Assembly: GCF_029227915.1 (NCBI RefSeq)
Contig: NC_079882.1
Span: 10,044,001 to 10,108,000 of the forward strand
DNA length: 64,000 nt
Source of the DNA: Hydractinia symbiolongicarpus
Taxonomy: Eukaryota > Cnidaria > Hydrozoa > Anthoathecata > Hydractiniidae
Direction: 5' to 3'
Position 1 is the first letter of the stretch, and each line of letters starts with the position of its first letter. The position numbers and the translations under genes were made by a program. The notes under the pieces were generated by a model. The model did no database searches, was not told the DNA's origin, and worked only from the letters and a program-made list of their open reading frames with translations. This document shows positions 45,251 through 60,670 of this stretch, piece after piece.

Positions 45251-45682
45251 CTCAACTGATGGTCCTTTATGCAGTGGATGTAAACATTGCCATAATGCTT
45301 AGCATGGTGGTAGTGATCCTTTTTAGCTGTCCAAACAGCTGCATTGTTTAATCAGTGTTTTATGTATTTAAATTTTCTATGCTGATTCTTAAAAATATGG
45401 ATCTAAGACATATAAAAAATGATTTTGACTTTTGTCTAAGTTGCTGAAACAGCAGAAATTTCCATCAAGTATGTATATTAGAATGGAAAATAATGCTATT
45501 TCGAGCTCCAACTTTTTACTACCTTGTGATTTTTTATCTGCTTCTGTTTTGAAATGAACTTTGGTGTAGTTATGTTGAAAAGGTGTGTCGAGTTTTATAT
45601 TCTCATTCCTATTTTTCTAACAATAGGCTTATGCTTTTTTGAAAGATTATTTGAAAAATGAGAATAAAAATATTTTCACACC

Positions 45683-45835
45683 TTATTATAAGGACAGACT
45701 TGATACAGAGGAAGTTGAGTTTAGATCTAACACAGTCTAGATCAGATTTTAAGAGGGTCATTAATATACCCCGTCCAACCCATGCTAGCATGGAAAACGG
45801 ACGTTAACCCGAGAATGATGAATGCTGAATGATGA
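45683..45835 (+). mobile_element. Second, shorter copy of the same LINE 3' end
   Basis: TTATAAGGACAGACTTGATA through CATGCTAGCATGGAAAACGG and a GATGAATG tail repeats 45095-45240 with a few changes. It is a 5'-truncated insertion of the same family, about 440 bp away. Confidence 0.85.
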
Positions 45836-46286
45836 TTTCCAGTTGAATGATTTACCAAACATGTCCAAATATTTAAATAAAAACGAAATAATGTTGGAAG
45901 TTCGAGCTCTTGTAGTGCAGTACCATGGAGATGTCATAAAAATTCTACGTAACGCGCCATCTTTTTGTCAATAACGTTTCTTTTTAATAATTATGTAATC
46001 TTTTTTGTATAATTTTACAACCAGATACATAGCTAAAGCTAAATTGGGCAGAAATAATTATATATGTTTTGAGTTAAAAGAGTAATTGTTGAACCGAAAT
46101 ATTTTCGGTTTAAGATAATGTTATAGCTATAAAATCGTGAAAAGATGTTATATTAGAGAAAATAAAGATGTATTGTCTGAAAACACAAATTATATCAAAA
46201 ATTATTTTTCTGATTTTATTCATACCTTCATTTGATAGAAAATTATTTATTTTGACAAACTATTTATTTCATAATAGACAGCAAAA
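45836..46286. promoter_or_regulatory. Upstream region of SEC11
   Basis: About 450 bp of AT-rich DNA between the LINE tail and the SEC11 start. A sequence CGTAACGCGCCATCTTTTTG near 45948 contains a GCCATCTTT-like start-site element and could mark the SEC11 promoter, with a short leader intron ending at 46277. This is inference. Confidence 0.3.
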
Positions 46287-46838
46287 ATGGATGGAATTTT
46301 TGATATATCAAGTTGGTTTGATGAAGTTAGGCGCATGAACAAGCGTCAGTTAATATACCAAGTGCTAAATTTTGGGATGATAGTTTCTTCTGCTCTCATG
46401 ATCTGGAAAGGTTTAATGGTTGTAACTGGCAGTGAAAGTCCTATTGTTGTTGTCCTCAGTGGAAGCATGGAACCTGCATTTTATCGAGGTGATCTTCTCT
46501 TCCTAACCAATGATAACAGCAAGCCAATCCGAGCTGGTGAAATAGTTGTATTTAAAATTGAAGGTAGAGATATTCCTATTGTGCATCGTGTAATTAAAGT
46601 CCATGAGAAGGAAGATGGTTACGTAAAATTTTTAACAAAAGGCGATAACAATAATGTTGATGACAGAGGATTGTATGCACCTGGTCAGTTATGGCTGGAG
46701 AAAAAAGATGTTGTAGGACGAGCTAATGGTTTCTTGCCGTATATTGGAATCATCACTATTTTAATGAACGACTATCCGAAAATAAAATATTTAATATTAG
46801 CTGCTTTAGGCTTCTTTGTTTTGATTCATCGAGAATAA
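46287..46838 (+). CDS. SEC11: Signal peptidase complex catalytic subunit SEC11
   Basis: Catalytic subunit of the endoplasmic reticulum signal peptidase, which removes signal peptides from secretory and membrane proteins. The 183-residue product is complete and close to vertebrate SEC11A/C (about 179 residues). It has the block [15 protein letters not shown], then a single membrane segment at about 27-48. Catalytic Ser60 lies in LSGSMEP, His100 in IVHRV, and the acidic residue is Asp125 or Asp126 in the NNVDDRG block. The family-typical carboxyl end is [20 protein letters not shown]. The reading frame has no intron. A possible 3' splice site (CATAATAG) ends 9 bp before the ATG, so a 5' UTR intron is possible. 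AATAAA at 46834-46839 overlaps the stop codon. The sequence cannot tell whether this corresponds to SEC11A or SEC11C. Confidence 0.95.
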   Translation: MDGIFDISSWFDEVRRMNKRQLIYQVLNFGMIVSSALMIWKGLMVVTGSESPIVVVLSGSMEPAFYRGDLLFLTNDNSKPIRAGEIVVFKIEGRDIPIVHRVIKVHEKEDGYVKFLTKGDNNNVDDRGLYAPGQLWLEKKDVVGRANGFLPYIGIITILMNDYPKIKYLILAALGFFVLIHRE

Positions 46839-49562
<2,724 letters not shown>

Positions 49563-49914
49563 GGGAACGTTTTGTGCTGTTTTCAAACTGTTCTCTTTAA
49601 ACATTTTTATTAAATCACACTTTCAGTGTGTAGCAACCGTGCAAGTTTCTGGTATTTATAGATTTTGTAAATTATCCGAAATTTTTACGTAATTTTTGTA
49701 TATTTAACTTATAAGTAGCAGAGCTATATATAAACATCAATTCATATTTATTATAAATAACTTATATTTTATTACAAAATACACAGATAGATGAGGGTTG
49801 CATCGAGGAGTCACCGAGTTCTTCAACCACTTTAAATTGCGGTGGTTTGCCACCAAATCAGCGAATGTCGATTAGAAACATCTAACGGAAGGGGGAGGGA
49901 TTTAATAGTACACG

Positions 49915-50105
49915 AAAATTCACAACTGGAATCTATATCTCGACTACTCTCTATCTCGAACTTCTCTCTATCTCAAACTAAAGTCTCCGTCCCTTTGTGG
50001 TCCGCCTAAGGTATTTTCCTTTCTTTATCTCGAACTTTCTCTATCTCAAACAAATTTTTTGGTCCCTTGCGAGTTCGAGATAGAGCTTGTCTGGCTGGGT
50101 ATTTG
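49915..50105. mobile_element. Tigger-type terminal repeat fragment
   Basis: Contains TCTCTATCTCGAACTTCTCT, a GGTCCGCCTAAGG block, CTTTATCTCGAACTTTCTC and TTGCGAGTTCGAGATAGAG, the iterated and mirrored motifs of pogo/Tigger ends. It lies just downstream of GALE. No transposase. Confidence 0.5.
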
Positions 50106-50639
50106 TTGAAAATTTTTATTCTAATTTTTGTGAGTTTTAATCATGAAAAAAAAGTCGGGAAATCAAGGAAAAATTCTCAAAAAAAATTGATGAAAAAAGT
50201 GACGGAATTAACGGTGGCAACCCTGAGTAGACGTCCGTTTAATCTCGTTGCTTCCCCATCTTCTATGTATTAAAAAAAGTATTTTTATGTGTAAACTTTA
50301 TATTTATTACGTTATTATAATTTAAAGATGCATCTGTGATTTGATTTATCTTAAAATAGCACCTACGTAAATGGATTGAGTTTTTTCTTCCATCCAAAAG
50401 CCAAAAGTTTAACGCAGTGTTATTTAAGTGTTCTCTTTCGTTGCAAAGATGTCGAGAAAATGTTTTCTGGGTCTTCTGAGGTGCAGAATTTTAGGATTAA
50501 CTTTGCGGATGAGTCACAGTAAAAGATTTTACAAACGGAAACTTTCGCAAATTGATGCTCTCAGAGAAAAAATCGCCAAAAGTTAATTTTAAAAATTTCA
50601 AGGATTTAACCACGAAACTTGATTTTTTCATTATCAAAC

Positions 50640-50666
50640 AAGCGCCCCTACGGGACGGGGGCGCTT
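50640..50666. repeat. GC-rich 27-bp hairpin
   Basis: AAGCGCCCC and GGGGCGCTT form a perfect 9-bp stem around a 9-base loop, in a strongly AT-rich surrounding. It may be the end of an old inverted-repeat element. Confidence 0.6.
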
Positions 50667-53600
50667 ATCAAGGGAGACATTTAGATCTGTGTTGGCATTA
50701 CACGGGTTCAAAATAAAATCACTAAAACAAACAAGTGTTAAAAAATCATGGGAAGATGATAATGACCAAAGCTTCTAACCCGTTTTGTCATGGAATTAAA
50801 GTAAGAAACCTTTCAATTTACTTCGTTGTTTTTTAGGACCATCATTATCTATACCTAGCTATCTATGGGTTTTATGTGGTATTGTAACATCTATAGCTAG
50901 CCTTGATTGAACAATGGTTTTGTAAAATAAAAAATGTGTTTATAAAAATAATTTGTTGCACTTCATACTTTTTTCTCCTATTGTTGCCTTTGTAAAGAAA
51001 GTATGTGAAACGTTGCAAGAAGCAAAATGGTTTTGAAATGTGACCAGTGTAGGTCTTATCAAAAGGCACAAAACGATTTCTACATCATCTAGCTAGCTAG
51101 TTTAGCTAGAGTACAAAAAAAAAGTGATATGTTCACAAAATTAGAGGTATATATATGCTAAAAAACAATATGCATAGCAAAAGAAAATTGCATAACAAGT
51201 GCATTTTTTATCAGCATGGCTACATTATATAATATATGATTTCAAAATTAGGATACAAGTGTGCCGGATAAGCCTACATACACAGTAAAAAGTGCGGCCG
51301 TTTTCAGGTGAGTTTGGTGTGTTAAAAAGCATTCAAGTATTTGCCCGAAAAAATCCGCATACGCCAACAATGCCAGAAAATGAAAATAAAAACAGACACT
51401 AATGGTTCAAAAAACTATAAAAATTAAAATAAACTTTTTGCTGTTTTTGAGGGTTTTTGATAAAGTTTAACTGTATAAATAACTTATAAATAAACTTTAT
51501 TAACTACTTTCTCATCAAGCGCCTTCTTTCAACTATCGTCTGCATGGCATGTTACAAGGAATTGCATTTCAGGAATGATTCGGCCAAGTTTGGGCAGTTT
51601 CAGAGGACAACTGCCAATTTAATTTAAAAAGTCTACTGAACTTACCCTAATATAGGCAGGCGTTTGTGGCTTATCTGCACCCTCTTATTGGGATACCATC
51701 TTCAATTTTTTAACATGGTAGGGCAAGTTAAACTTTGAACCCTCCATTCTCAGTAGCGAAGCAAAAAGTGCTAGAATGTGTAAAATTTTTGCAGCTTTTC
51801 TTGGAATTTTTTGCTTATGTTTATGTTTCAGCATCATATTTTGAAGGTTCTTTTTTAGGTCTGTTTATGTAGCAAATTTTATAAAGTTCTAAAACTTTCC
51901 AAATCCAACACGATTGGAAAATTTGCAAATTTTTAATGAAAAATGAGGTCCAGAGGTCCAGGGTTAAATAGTTGTACTCAAAACAAAAAATAGGCTGTTC
52001 TTTTTAGTACTTTTTGTATGCTTCACTAGGTAATGATTTTGGATAAGGTACAATAAACCTTAACCTTGTTCCCTGAGCAGATCAAGGGTCAAGGCTATAT
52101 AAAAAATTAAAGTCATTTGTTGATGACCCCATTTTAAAAAAGTGATAAGAGCCATAATAAGCCTTAATTACCGTAAATTGCATGTTGGTGAGTCTAATTT
52201 CACGAACAATGTGTAGTATACACTTATAGTGGTGTAATTAGCCCCTATATGACCTAAAAAAAACTTTAGTGTTTCCCCAAACACTCTTCTTTATAAAAAA
52301 TCACAATAATTCTTGCAGCACAGTCTGGATGTAAGCTTCTGCATCCTGCAATTTGCATGAATAAATCAGTACTTTACTAATAATTACTTAATGGATCAGG
52401 GAACTTATTGTTTAAACAACAATAACCTGAGATGATTTTGAGAATACACAACAACAATTAAAATATTTACTGTATATATTGTACTATAAAGTAATTAAAA
52501 AGCTTAATTTTATGTTAAATAAAAATATCTTAAATTTTCAGAACAAAAAATCTATTTTTGTATACCTTTAACTTTTATAAAGTAATCATTACACCAATCG
52601 GAAAAGACTCATACATGGAATTTCATAATTAAGAGACACATTTGCTACAAGAAAACAATGTTCATGATATATTCTGATGATCTATCATGGTGTTTAAAAT
52701 AGAAATAATTTGTTGTTTCTTTAAATCATAATGTTTGTAATTATTTAGATTGTTAAAAATGTTTACTTTTTTCAATTCATTCTGTGTGGAAAAACGTTGA
52801 ATATGTTTAAAACAGTGAGTATGCATGTTTCTTCACAAAAATTATTAATTTTTTTGTGTTGGAGATAAGTACGTTTACCAACACAAAAAATTTAAACTTG
52901 TAAAACCGAAAATATGAGAACAAGTGTCTGAACTAGTTACTCTCTCATTCTTAACTATTGGAGAGTCGAAATAACGTTTTTATTAAAAATACAAATCAGA
53001 TTTATATAAAAAATACAAACCAGATTTTCAAAAAATTAAAATATGCTACATAATTTTTATTTTTGACACACACATACACATTTATTTAGCACATTTTTTG
53101 CTGCATGCGTTTTTTATCAGTCTGACATGCACTAAAATCTTGAAAGACATGGAAGATGTAGACGTTGCTCCAAATAAATTAAGTGGAATTAAGTCACAGA
53201 AGGGTATATAAATAAAACATTTTTTATTATTGGAAGGGTAATTTGACAAAAAAGCTATTTTTCAATCAAAACCTATTTTAGCATCTAAAAATTTACAATA
53301 GTTCTTAATGCAAAAATTCAATCAGAAATAAAAAAAGTAGTGAATAACAGAAAAAGTATAATAAAAAAGGTTAGAAGCTGTCAAATAATCATGTTAATTA
53401 AGTATTAACTGTGAATTGAAGTATCATGAAAAAAAATCAATAAAAAAAGTAAAAAAAAAACAAATCAGGAAGAGAAAAGACACAAAAATATTAAAAAAGA
53501 CACTTGAATGGGGTTGAATTAAAAAGACTATAAGATGTCATAGATATTTTGCGAGTTGTTTTAATTTTCCAATGTTAAAAGTATAGCTTTATATTGTTTA

Positions 53601-56600
53601 ATCATTTTAAGCCAATGAAAGTTGGTTATCTGTTTTGCAAGACCCGTGCACTCAGGTTATTTGAGCACATTTATTGATTTTATGCTCAGAACAGCACATT
53701 TCTGCTATTTTTCATTATTTTTATGTTGCCATCTAAAAATAGTTCACTGTATTGTATAGTTACTGAGTTGACCTTGACGCTGTGGCATTTAGAAATAATG
53801 CTGACATTATAAAGTTAAAAAAAAAAAAAAAAGTAATGATAAAAATATAAAGTGATTTGTATTGTGGTTTTTCACATCATATTTAAGCGATATATATACT
53901 GTTACTATATACTGTTATATACTATATATACTGTTAGTTCTTTCCAGGGGGAATTACAAAGGTAGTTTTAGGGTGTTTAAAGTTTCCACTTGAGTTACAC
54001 AAATCTCAAAAATGTTCTGTCCAGCTAGACGGCCTTATGTAATTTCTTCATAAATATACTTCCCCATATTATCAAACACCAATTTTAGAACATGGATATA
54101 ATACAAAAAGAAATATCAAATTTGAAACCTTTTTTTATGAAAAAAACACAAATATAAAATTGTACAGGCAATTGGTATATTGTGTTTTTCAAACAGTACA
54201 ACTACACCTGTTTTTGCTCAACATCCAGTAAATTCTAAAAACACTCAAATTCCCTTGTCAATAATGGACTTATTATGAATTAAATATTAAATAAAAAAGA
54301 CTGTGTGAGGAATATTTATATAAAGAATTATAAATCCTATAAAAATTGTAACAGGATGGAGTATCAGTCCAATTTTGGAGACATTAAATTTGTAGACAAG
54401 TTAGGATTAGATGCATTAAACCTCTATAATCAAATCAATACAGTTCTGAATCAAGTTAAATTCTCCAATGTGTTAGTGTTGAATGGATAAAATATTCTTT
54501 AATCTTTTTTTCAGGCTTAGGATGTGGTTATTTAATTTTCAAGTAATCTTTTTTCTTCTATCTCTTACTTAACCCTATAGATGCCTCCCTATGTGACATG
54601 TTTTTATTTTGTGTTGAGAACAATGGACATGTGCACACATTTCTGTAGGTTGAAAATGATGTACACTAATGACCTATTTTTATAATTTTTGTCAGAAATA
54701 GCTTTTGTGAATGATCTTTCACAAGAATTAACTTTCATGATAGGTGTTAGGTGTCATTATTATTTCTTCAAAAAGATCTTGAAATAGTTTGTGAAATGCT
54801 AACAACAATAAAAACCACATGTTTTTGAATTGATTCAAAGTGTTAGTTAACAATTATTTTAACCACATGCATGAAAGTGATATATAAGGAATTTTTTTAT
54901 CCTGCAAAAAATTACAGAATGAATGAACAGGCCTATGGATAAGAAAATAACATCAGAGCTATAAATCGCTCCTCCAAGGTTATAATAATATAAACTGGGC
55001 AAACAATCTTAATAAATAGAATAAGATTATAAATGCATATTTTGTCACAATGTCTTTATTTTATCTTTTTTGGTGCTTTTTTACTGTAAATTATAAGAAA
55101 GATAACTTTGATTCCATGCAATTGATATTGCTCAGTCAGAAAAACTTTTTTTGGAATTGGGAGAGCAATTAATGGCTCAGCTAGTTTTTCATTTCCCAGA
55201 ATTGGGCAAGCCTTTGCGTGAGCAAGAGTAATTGCTCTCCCCTTATTAATAGGCCATAATGAATAATCTTTCCTATCTGGAAAAAAATTGTCAGTCCCTT
55301 GCAAGTAAGAGTTGTGATTGAACTGTTTGTCCAGATTTTATCCTCCAAAAGCATCAGCTGCACTAACGGTCAACAATTATCACCTAAAGTCAACTGGTTT
55401 GTATATGTTGTTAGTTTGTGATTTCTAAAAAGCTTAAGCTCTGCTGACTATAACAAAAGATTCCTTAATATTTTTTGTTTTTCACTTTCTTGGTGATATA
55501 CCATTTTTTTACTAACATTAAACCGTTTCATTTGTATAATACAGCTAGAATAAATAACTAGACAGACGTTTTAAAGCTATGTGTGGTTTGGTCTATTGAA
55601 ATTATGTAAATTTTTGTCTTTTGATAATATTTTTTATTACAAAATTGGAAATAAAGCGAAGTCATAATTAACTATTTTTGTTGAAATTATTTAAAGTAAC
55701 ATTTAAATAAACTTCAAATACTGGCAAGTTTTTTTTTTTTTGAAATTAGTCAAAATTGTCTCTTAGAAAAGTTAGATAACATAGATATTCGATTTATTGA
55801 GGTAGTGCCTTGTTAATTGTAAATATCTCTGTGAAATTATGCAATCTAAACACGGTCTGATGCTGAAATATCGAAAAATTAATACTGGACCAAACCATAT
55901 CCTAAAAATACAACTGTATAATTTGTTAAACACAATAATAAATAATGCAGCCGGATGTGAAAACAAAGCTATGGATAACATAACTAAAATCAGTTTTCAG
56001 CACTGAAGTGTTGTTTGAATTCCTTTGCCTTCATATTTACAACCTTTGTATATAATCACAATTTGAAACAATGAGACATAAGGTTGTACTGTTTGATTTA
56101 ATTCCACTCCAGTGGCCTAATTTGGGAGCGTTGAAATACCATATTTTTAAATGTTGTTGACGTTGTATAAAAACATTCTTGCAAGTTTCTAACGCAACTG
56201 TTCTAACCATTTTTCTTGAAATCTAACTAATGATCAGTGTGTAGAATTTAAGTGGAGATTATATTTGATGTTGGCACTAATAGAAATACCAATCTGGCAA
56301 AAAAGAGTTTTTTGTTTTATGTTACTCAAATTCTTCTAGTTATATTTTTTCTAAGCTAATTTATTTTTGTTGTTACTGTTTTGCATAATAATTAACAAAA
56401 TTTATTTATTTATTTTAATTTTTTTTTTTTTTTTTTGGTAACAAAAATTTTTCAGTTTTTAAGGTACATGTCAAAGAACAAAAGAAAGTTATATCAATGA
56501 AAATAATTTCTTTTGGTAGCTCTGTTATAGCTGGATTTAATCTTAGATCTTTGGTGGGAATTGAACATAAGGGGAATACTGGGGGCTGAACTGAGATAAA

Positions 56601-59454
56601 GAAACAGCTGGTAAAATTAAAGTTTTTTTCTGTATCATACTGATCACCATAATTTTTAATGAAATGTCATATAAAGAAATTTGGGCACACAACTGTTTAT
56701 CAGATATTATCTTCTCACAATAATAAAATACATTTTCAATCTGCAAAAAATTGTTAGAGATAAGTATAAAACATTTAAAATATACTAAGAAGTTGCAAAG
56801 TGTTTTTCTACGAGAAACACACCTCTCTATAGTGTCTAATGTAAGCTATTTTTGAGATAAGATGTTCATTTTTATTTACTCTTCCTTTACCATAAATTTA
56901 ATATAAAGACAAGCTTCTTTGTTTACCTTCTCGACAGTTCAGGTGCAGGTGGTTTATGATTTCCTTAATAAATATTTATCTATTAAAAAGAGAAAATATT
57001 CTTTTTTTGAATTGCTTTTATTTCACACACAAAAGACATTGTATGGATGGTCATGCTCTCCTTCAAATCTTCTTTTTTTTAGTTTGTTTTTGAAGAAGAC
57101 AGAGAATAGCCACACTTGTTTCATCTCAAAATAATTGTTCATGTGTTTTAGTTGTAGGTTTTAGTTGCAGTTCGTTGTAGGTATGATTAATTTATAATTT
57201 TTTTACTATCTGCTGCAAATAAGAGTTCGTGTTCCTATGTCTGAAAATGAAAGTTCTGGTCTACAGTATAATGTTTTTGCTGATTTAGGGTGTTTTTGTG
57301 TCGTTTTATGATAATTTCCTCGTATTTAGTCACAGTTAGTTTTTCTTGAAGCAATGTAGTTTTTGATCTTTTGTTTTTTGTATTTTAAATGTTTAAAAAT
57401 TACAACATCTGGAATCTCTTTGGTGATACATTTTCTTTTTCCTATTGCTGAATGAACAGTTGTCTTGCCACTACATGCACCAAAACAATTTATTCGTTAG
57501 GGAACAAAAAGACCTTTTTATTGTGGCTGTCTATTATAGATTAATCTTTTACAATTTGCCATAATAGAATTAAATAGTTTTTATCTCCTTATAACTGACA
57601 AATGATCATCTTATTTTAATATTTTTGTATTAATATGGAGTCATTCAGCTTGCATCATTGTATAGTAAAAAAATCTTGAAAAAAGTTGATATACTTTCTT
57701 ATCAGAGACTGTAGAATTTAAGTTATTATTTTAATCTATTTGAAAGTTAACAAGTAATTTGTCTTGGTTTTTTATTATTGTACTTGAAAGTTTAAGATTA
57801 ACTTTTGATGACCTGATGATTTAGCTCCCAATTTTTATCAACACATTGCACAGGCTAAAAGTTTTTGGACTGAGAGATCCAAAGTTGTAATGCTGATAGG
57901 TTTATCAGGAAACTTGTGACATCCAGGGCACTGATAGACTCCACATTTTAAGTTAATATTTTGAATGCTGGTCTTAATTTTAGATATGGCATCTTTATAA
58001 CGATGAAGTACCAATATTAGTTATTATCAGAACCAAAAAGGTTTTAAAGAAATTAAAATTTAAAATTTGCTCAATGTAATATGCAATCCAGCAGTTTTTT
58101 TCTCCTTTTTTAAATTTTTGAACAGGATCAGAAAAATAATATTGTTGCTTTGCAAGAGTTTGAGGTTGTAACAACAAAAACATGTGTCTGAAATTACCAT
58201 GGCAACTGTGACGTCAACACTTTGACTTTTTGTAGAAATTTTGTTGTGTTACAAAACCAACTGCAGTCACCTTTGTTTTGTTTTTTTCACTTCACGTCCT
58301 GATTAATATTTTCTTTATGTGACACTCACTCAACCTAAACCTTATTAGGTGGTAGAATAAAAGTTATCATAAAAATGTATTCAGTTATATTCTCACAATT
58401 GTTATTTTTTAAAGTACTCCATGCAATAATTGAAATTAAACACTTTATGTTTCTTGCATGTCAGTAGGCTTTAATGTAAACAGTACCTTATGTGTTTCAC
58501 CTTCAACAATTAGATAAAAAAGCAGAGATGTTTTTTATTGGCAATCAGAAGCAGGGTTGTGTTCATTGGGTTATATTTTGTTATTTAAATTTGGATTATT
58601 TGTTTTTTGTAGTAAAGAAGAAAAATTTTAATCTGAAAGGTTCTGTCTTCATCTTCTTCTTTTTTTTTTACTTTTTTCAATAAATAATTGATATTTTTAA
58701 ATAAGTACTCTGGCTTTTTTAATGCTTATATTTTTTTAATATCCTTTTTAGGTAACCAGTTACTGAATTAGTTTGAAAGGGGATTAAGTTCCCATTTTAT
58801 TTAAATATTTCTTTATAATAAATATTAATGATGTTACCACACGAACCTGTGTTTTTAAAAACTTTATGCAATCTCATTTCATCTGTTTCGTGTAATGGAA
58901 AATGTATATTTGGACAATTACACATTTTTCTTATAAACACCCGTGTTGTGTTTTTAAATTATGGAAGCACGGATACCAGCACCTATATTATTCTTCAAAC
59001 GATACAACTTTTTTGATTTAGATAACTATGCTTCTATATGCTATGTGGATTCATATGTTAGACCAGCCTTAATAAATAATGTACATGTCCTGAAACCATC
59101 TCCCATTAATAATTAATTGTGGACAAATGTGTTTTTCTGTGTTCCTAACATGCTTTCAGAGGTTGAATAAATTGTTTATCTTTTTCACTCAGTATAGATG
59201 TTATAGATTAACTTTGATATTTTGAATGATCCTCACACATTTTGTACAAAATTTATTTTACTTGCATTTAAAGAAGACTTGAAACATTTGGTTTCATCTG
59301 AGTACCACTTGTTGTTTTTGGTTTGCTGTTTAACTTTATTATGTTATGTAGAAATAGTTATTTTTTACATTATATATGATAAGTAAAAAACAATGATAAT
59401 TGCACATATTTTGTTGTCATAACTTTACCAGCTTTTGTAGTATTATTTTGTAGT

Positions 59455-59760
59455 AAAAATTAGTAGCACATTTGGCTTTTAGTCATAAGGTTTCCAGTTT
59501 AAGTCCCCACCACGGTGCACTTTAAATGTAGTGTTGTCAGTCCACTTGGTGCCATCTACTGACCGCTAATCCGCTTGTGTGGCAGGCAAGCAAGTTAGAG
59601 CAATGCTATATGTATCTCTGTTGGTAAAGTAACAAAGTTACAGTCAGAGAGGAGAAAGAGCCAACCGTTAGGATGGAATCCCAAAGAAGTTAAAACTTCC
59701 CGTTACTTTACACACTTGCTATATATATTTTATGCCATTACAAGATCGAGGGTTGTGTGT
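59455..59760 (+). mobile_element. SINE with tRNA-like head
   Basis: TAGCACATTTGG resembles a polymerase III box A, and CAGTTTAAGTCCCCACC about 35 bp later resembles box B (GGTTCGANTCC). Together they look like the head of a tRNA-derived SINE. A GC-richer body follows (GGTGCCATCTACTGACCGCT, GGAGAAAGAGCCAACCGTTA) to about 59760. The tRNA-like part does not form a full cloverleaf by eye, so it is not called a tRNA gene. Confidence 0.5.
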
Positions 59761-60670
59761 TGTCTATCTTTCTTCTATCAAGGCTTTGATTATTAATATT
59801 CCTGATGTTTATTTTTGTTTTATGTTTTTAAAAATGTATGAACCTTTTTGGAAAAATTGTTTTTATTAAGTTTTTGATTTCACTTATATTAGTTGCTTGC
59901 AACTTTGTGTTTTGAGGTAACATCTCTGTGTTATTTTCTACACTTTTGTCTGAACTTTTCATATCTCAATCACTTCTTCATAATATGAATTTTTTTTGTG
60001 TTCACATTATAATCACAAGTAATTTTTTATCTGTTAGACATTTTAAATAGCAAATTTAGTTTTGTTTGTCTGAAAATTAATTCCTAACAACTTATATTGC
60101 ATGTTCAGGTCTTGTTTATCATTTTTAATAAAATTACAAGCGCGTGGATAACTATAAAACAATTGCACGCTTAGTCATGTTAGCCATGTAAATAAAGTTT
60201 ATCCTATTCCAGATGCTATCGTGTGAAAGAAGAAAGAGCATTGTCAAATAAGAAGTATCCCAAACGTTTTTCAGGGTAACTAAGAAACAGACTTTTGTAA
60301 ACATAAGTATTCCTTTTATGTCCAGACAAACAGGTGCTGTTAGGCTACTTCAAGGCTACTTGTAAAGTATGAATGAATAATCATAGAAATTTTTATTAAC
60401 TCTTTATTTTTTATTAACTGTGACAAACAGACTGGAAATAAGAAGTTAAAAATTTAAAAGTTTTGGAGATTATTTGTAATGAAGTTGGGGTTTTTGCTTT
60501 TGTAAGAAGAAGAAATGTATATGTGTAGAAGTAAATCGTGATCCAAACACATTAAGTTCTATTTTTGTGTTCAGCGTTTTGGAAATCTGTTTATTTTTAT
60601 ATGCTTAAAAATCTATTAAGTCTGTTTAAATATTTGTTTGATAAAATGTACAAGATTTTTTATGTCTAAG

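Larger units (their letters stand above)
49563..60670. other. 11-kb stretch without a supported gene
   Basis: AT- and T-rich DNA with homopolymer runs (53818-53832, 55728-55741, 56420-56437) and a TATATACTGTTA microsatellite near 53890-53935. Repeat fragments are listed separately. Short open frames (for example 54305-54490, 55056-55363 minus, 56919-57134) lack convincing splice or family support. Part of it may be introns of the gene ending at 62968. Confidence 0.4.

Noticed and set aside
54305-54490. Possible exon of the gene ending at 62968
   Set aside because: There is an acceptor-like site (ATTGTAACAG), but the frame runs to a stop with no donor and does not connect to the later exons.
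59455-59530. Possible tRNA gene
   Set aside because: Box A and B-like motifs are present but no full cloverleaf or anticodon arm could be drawn; a tRNA-derived SINE fits better.
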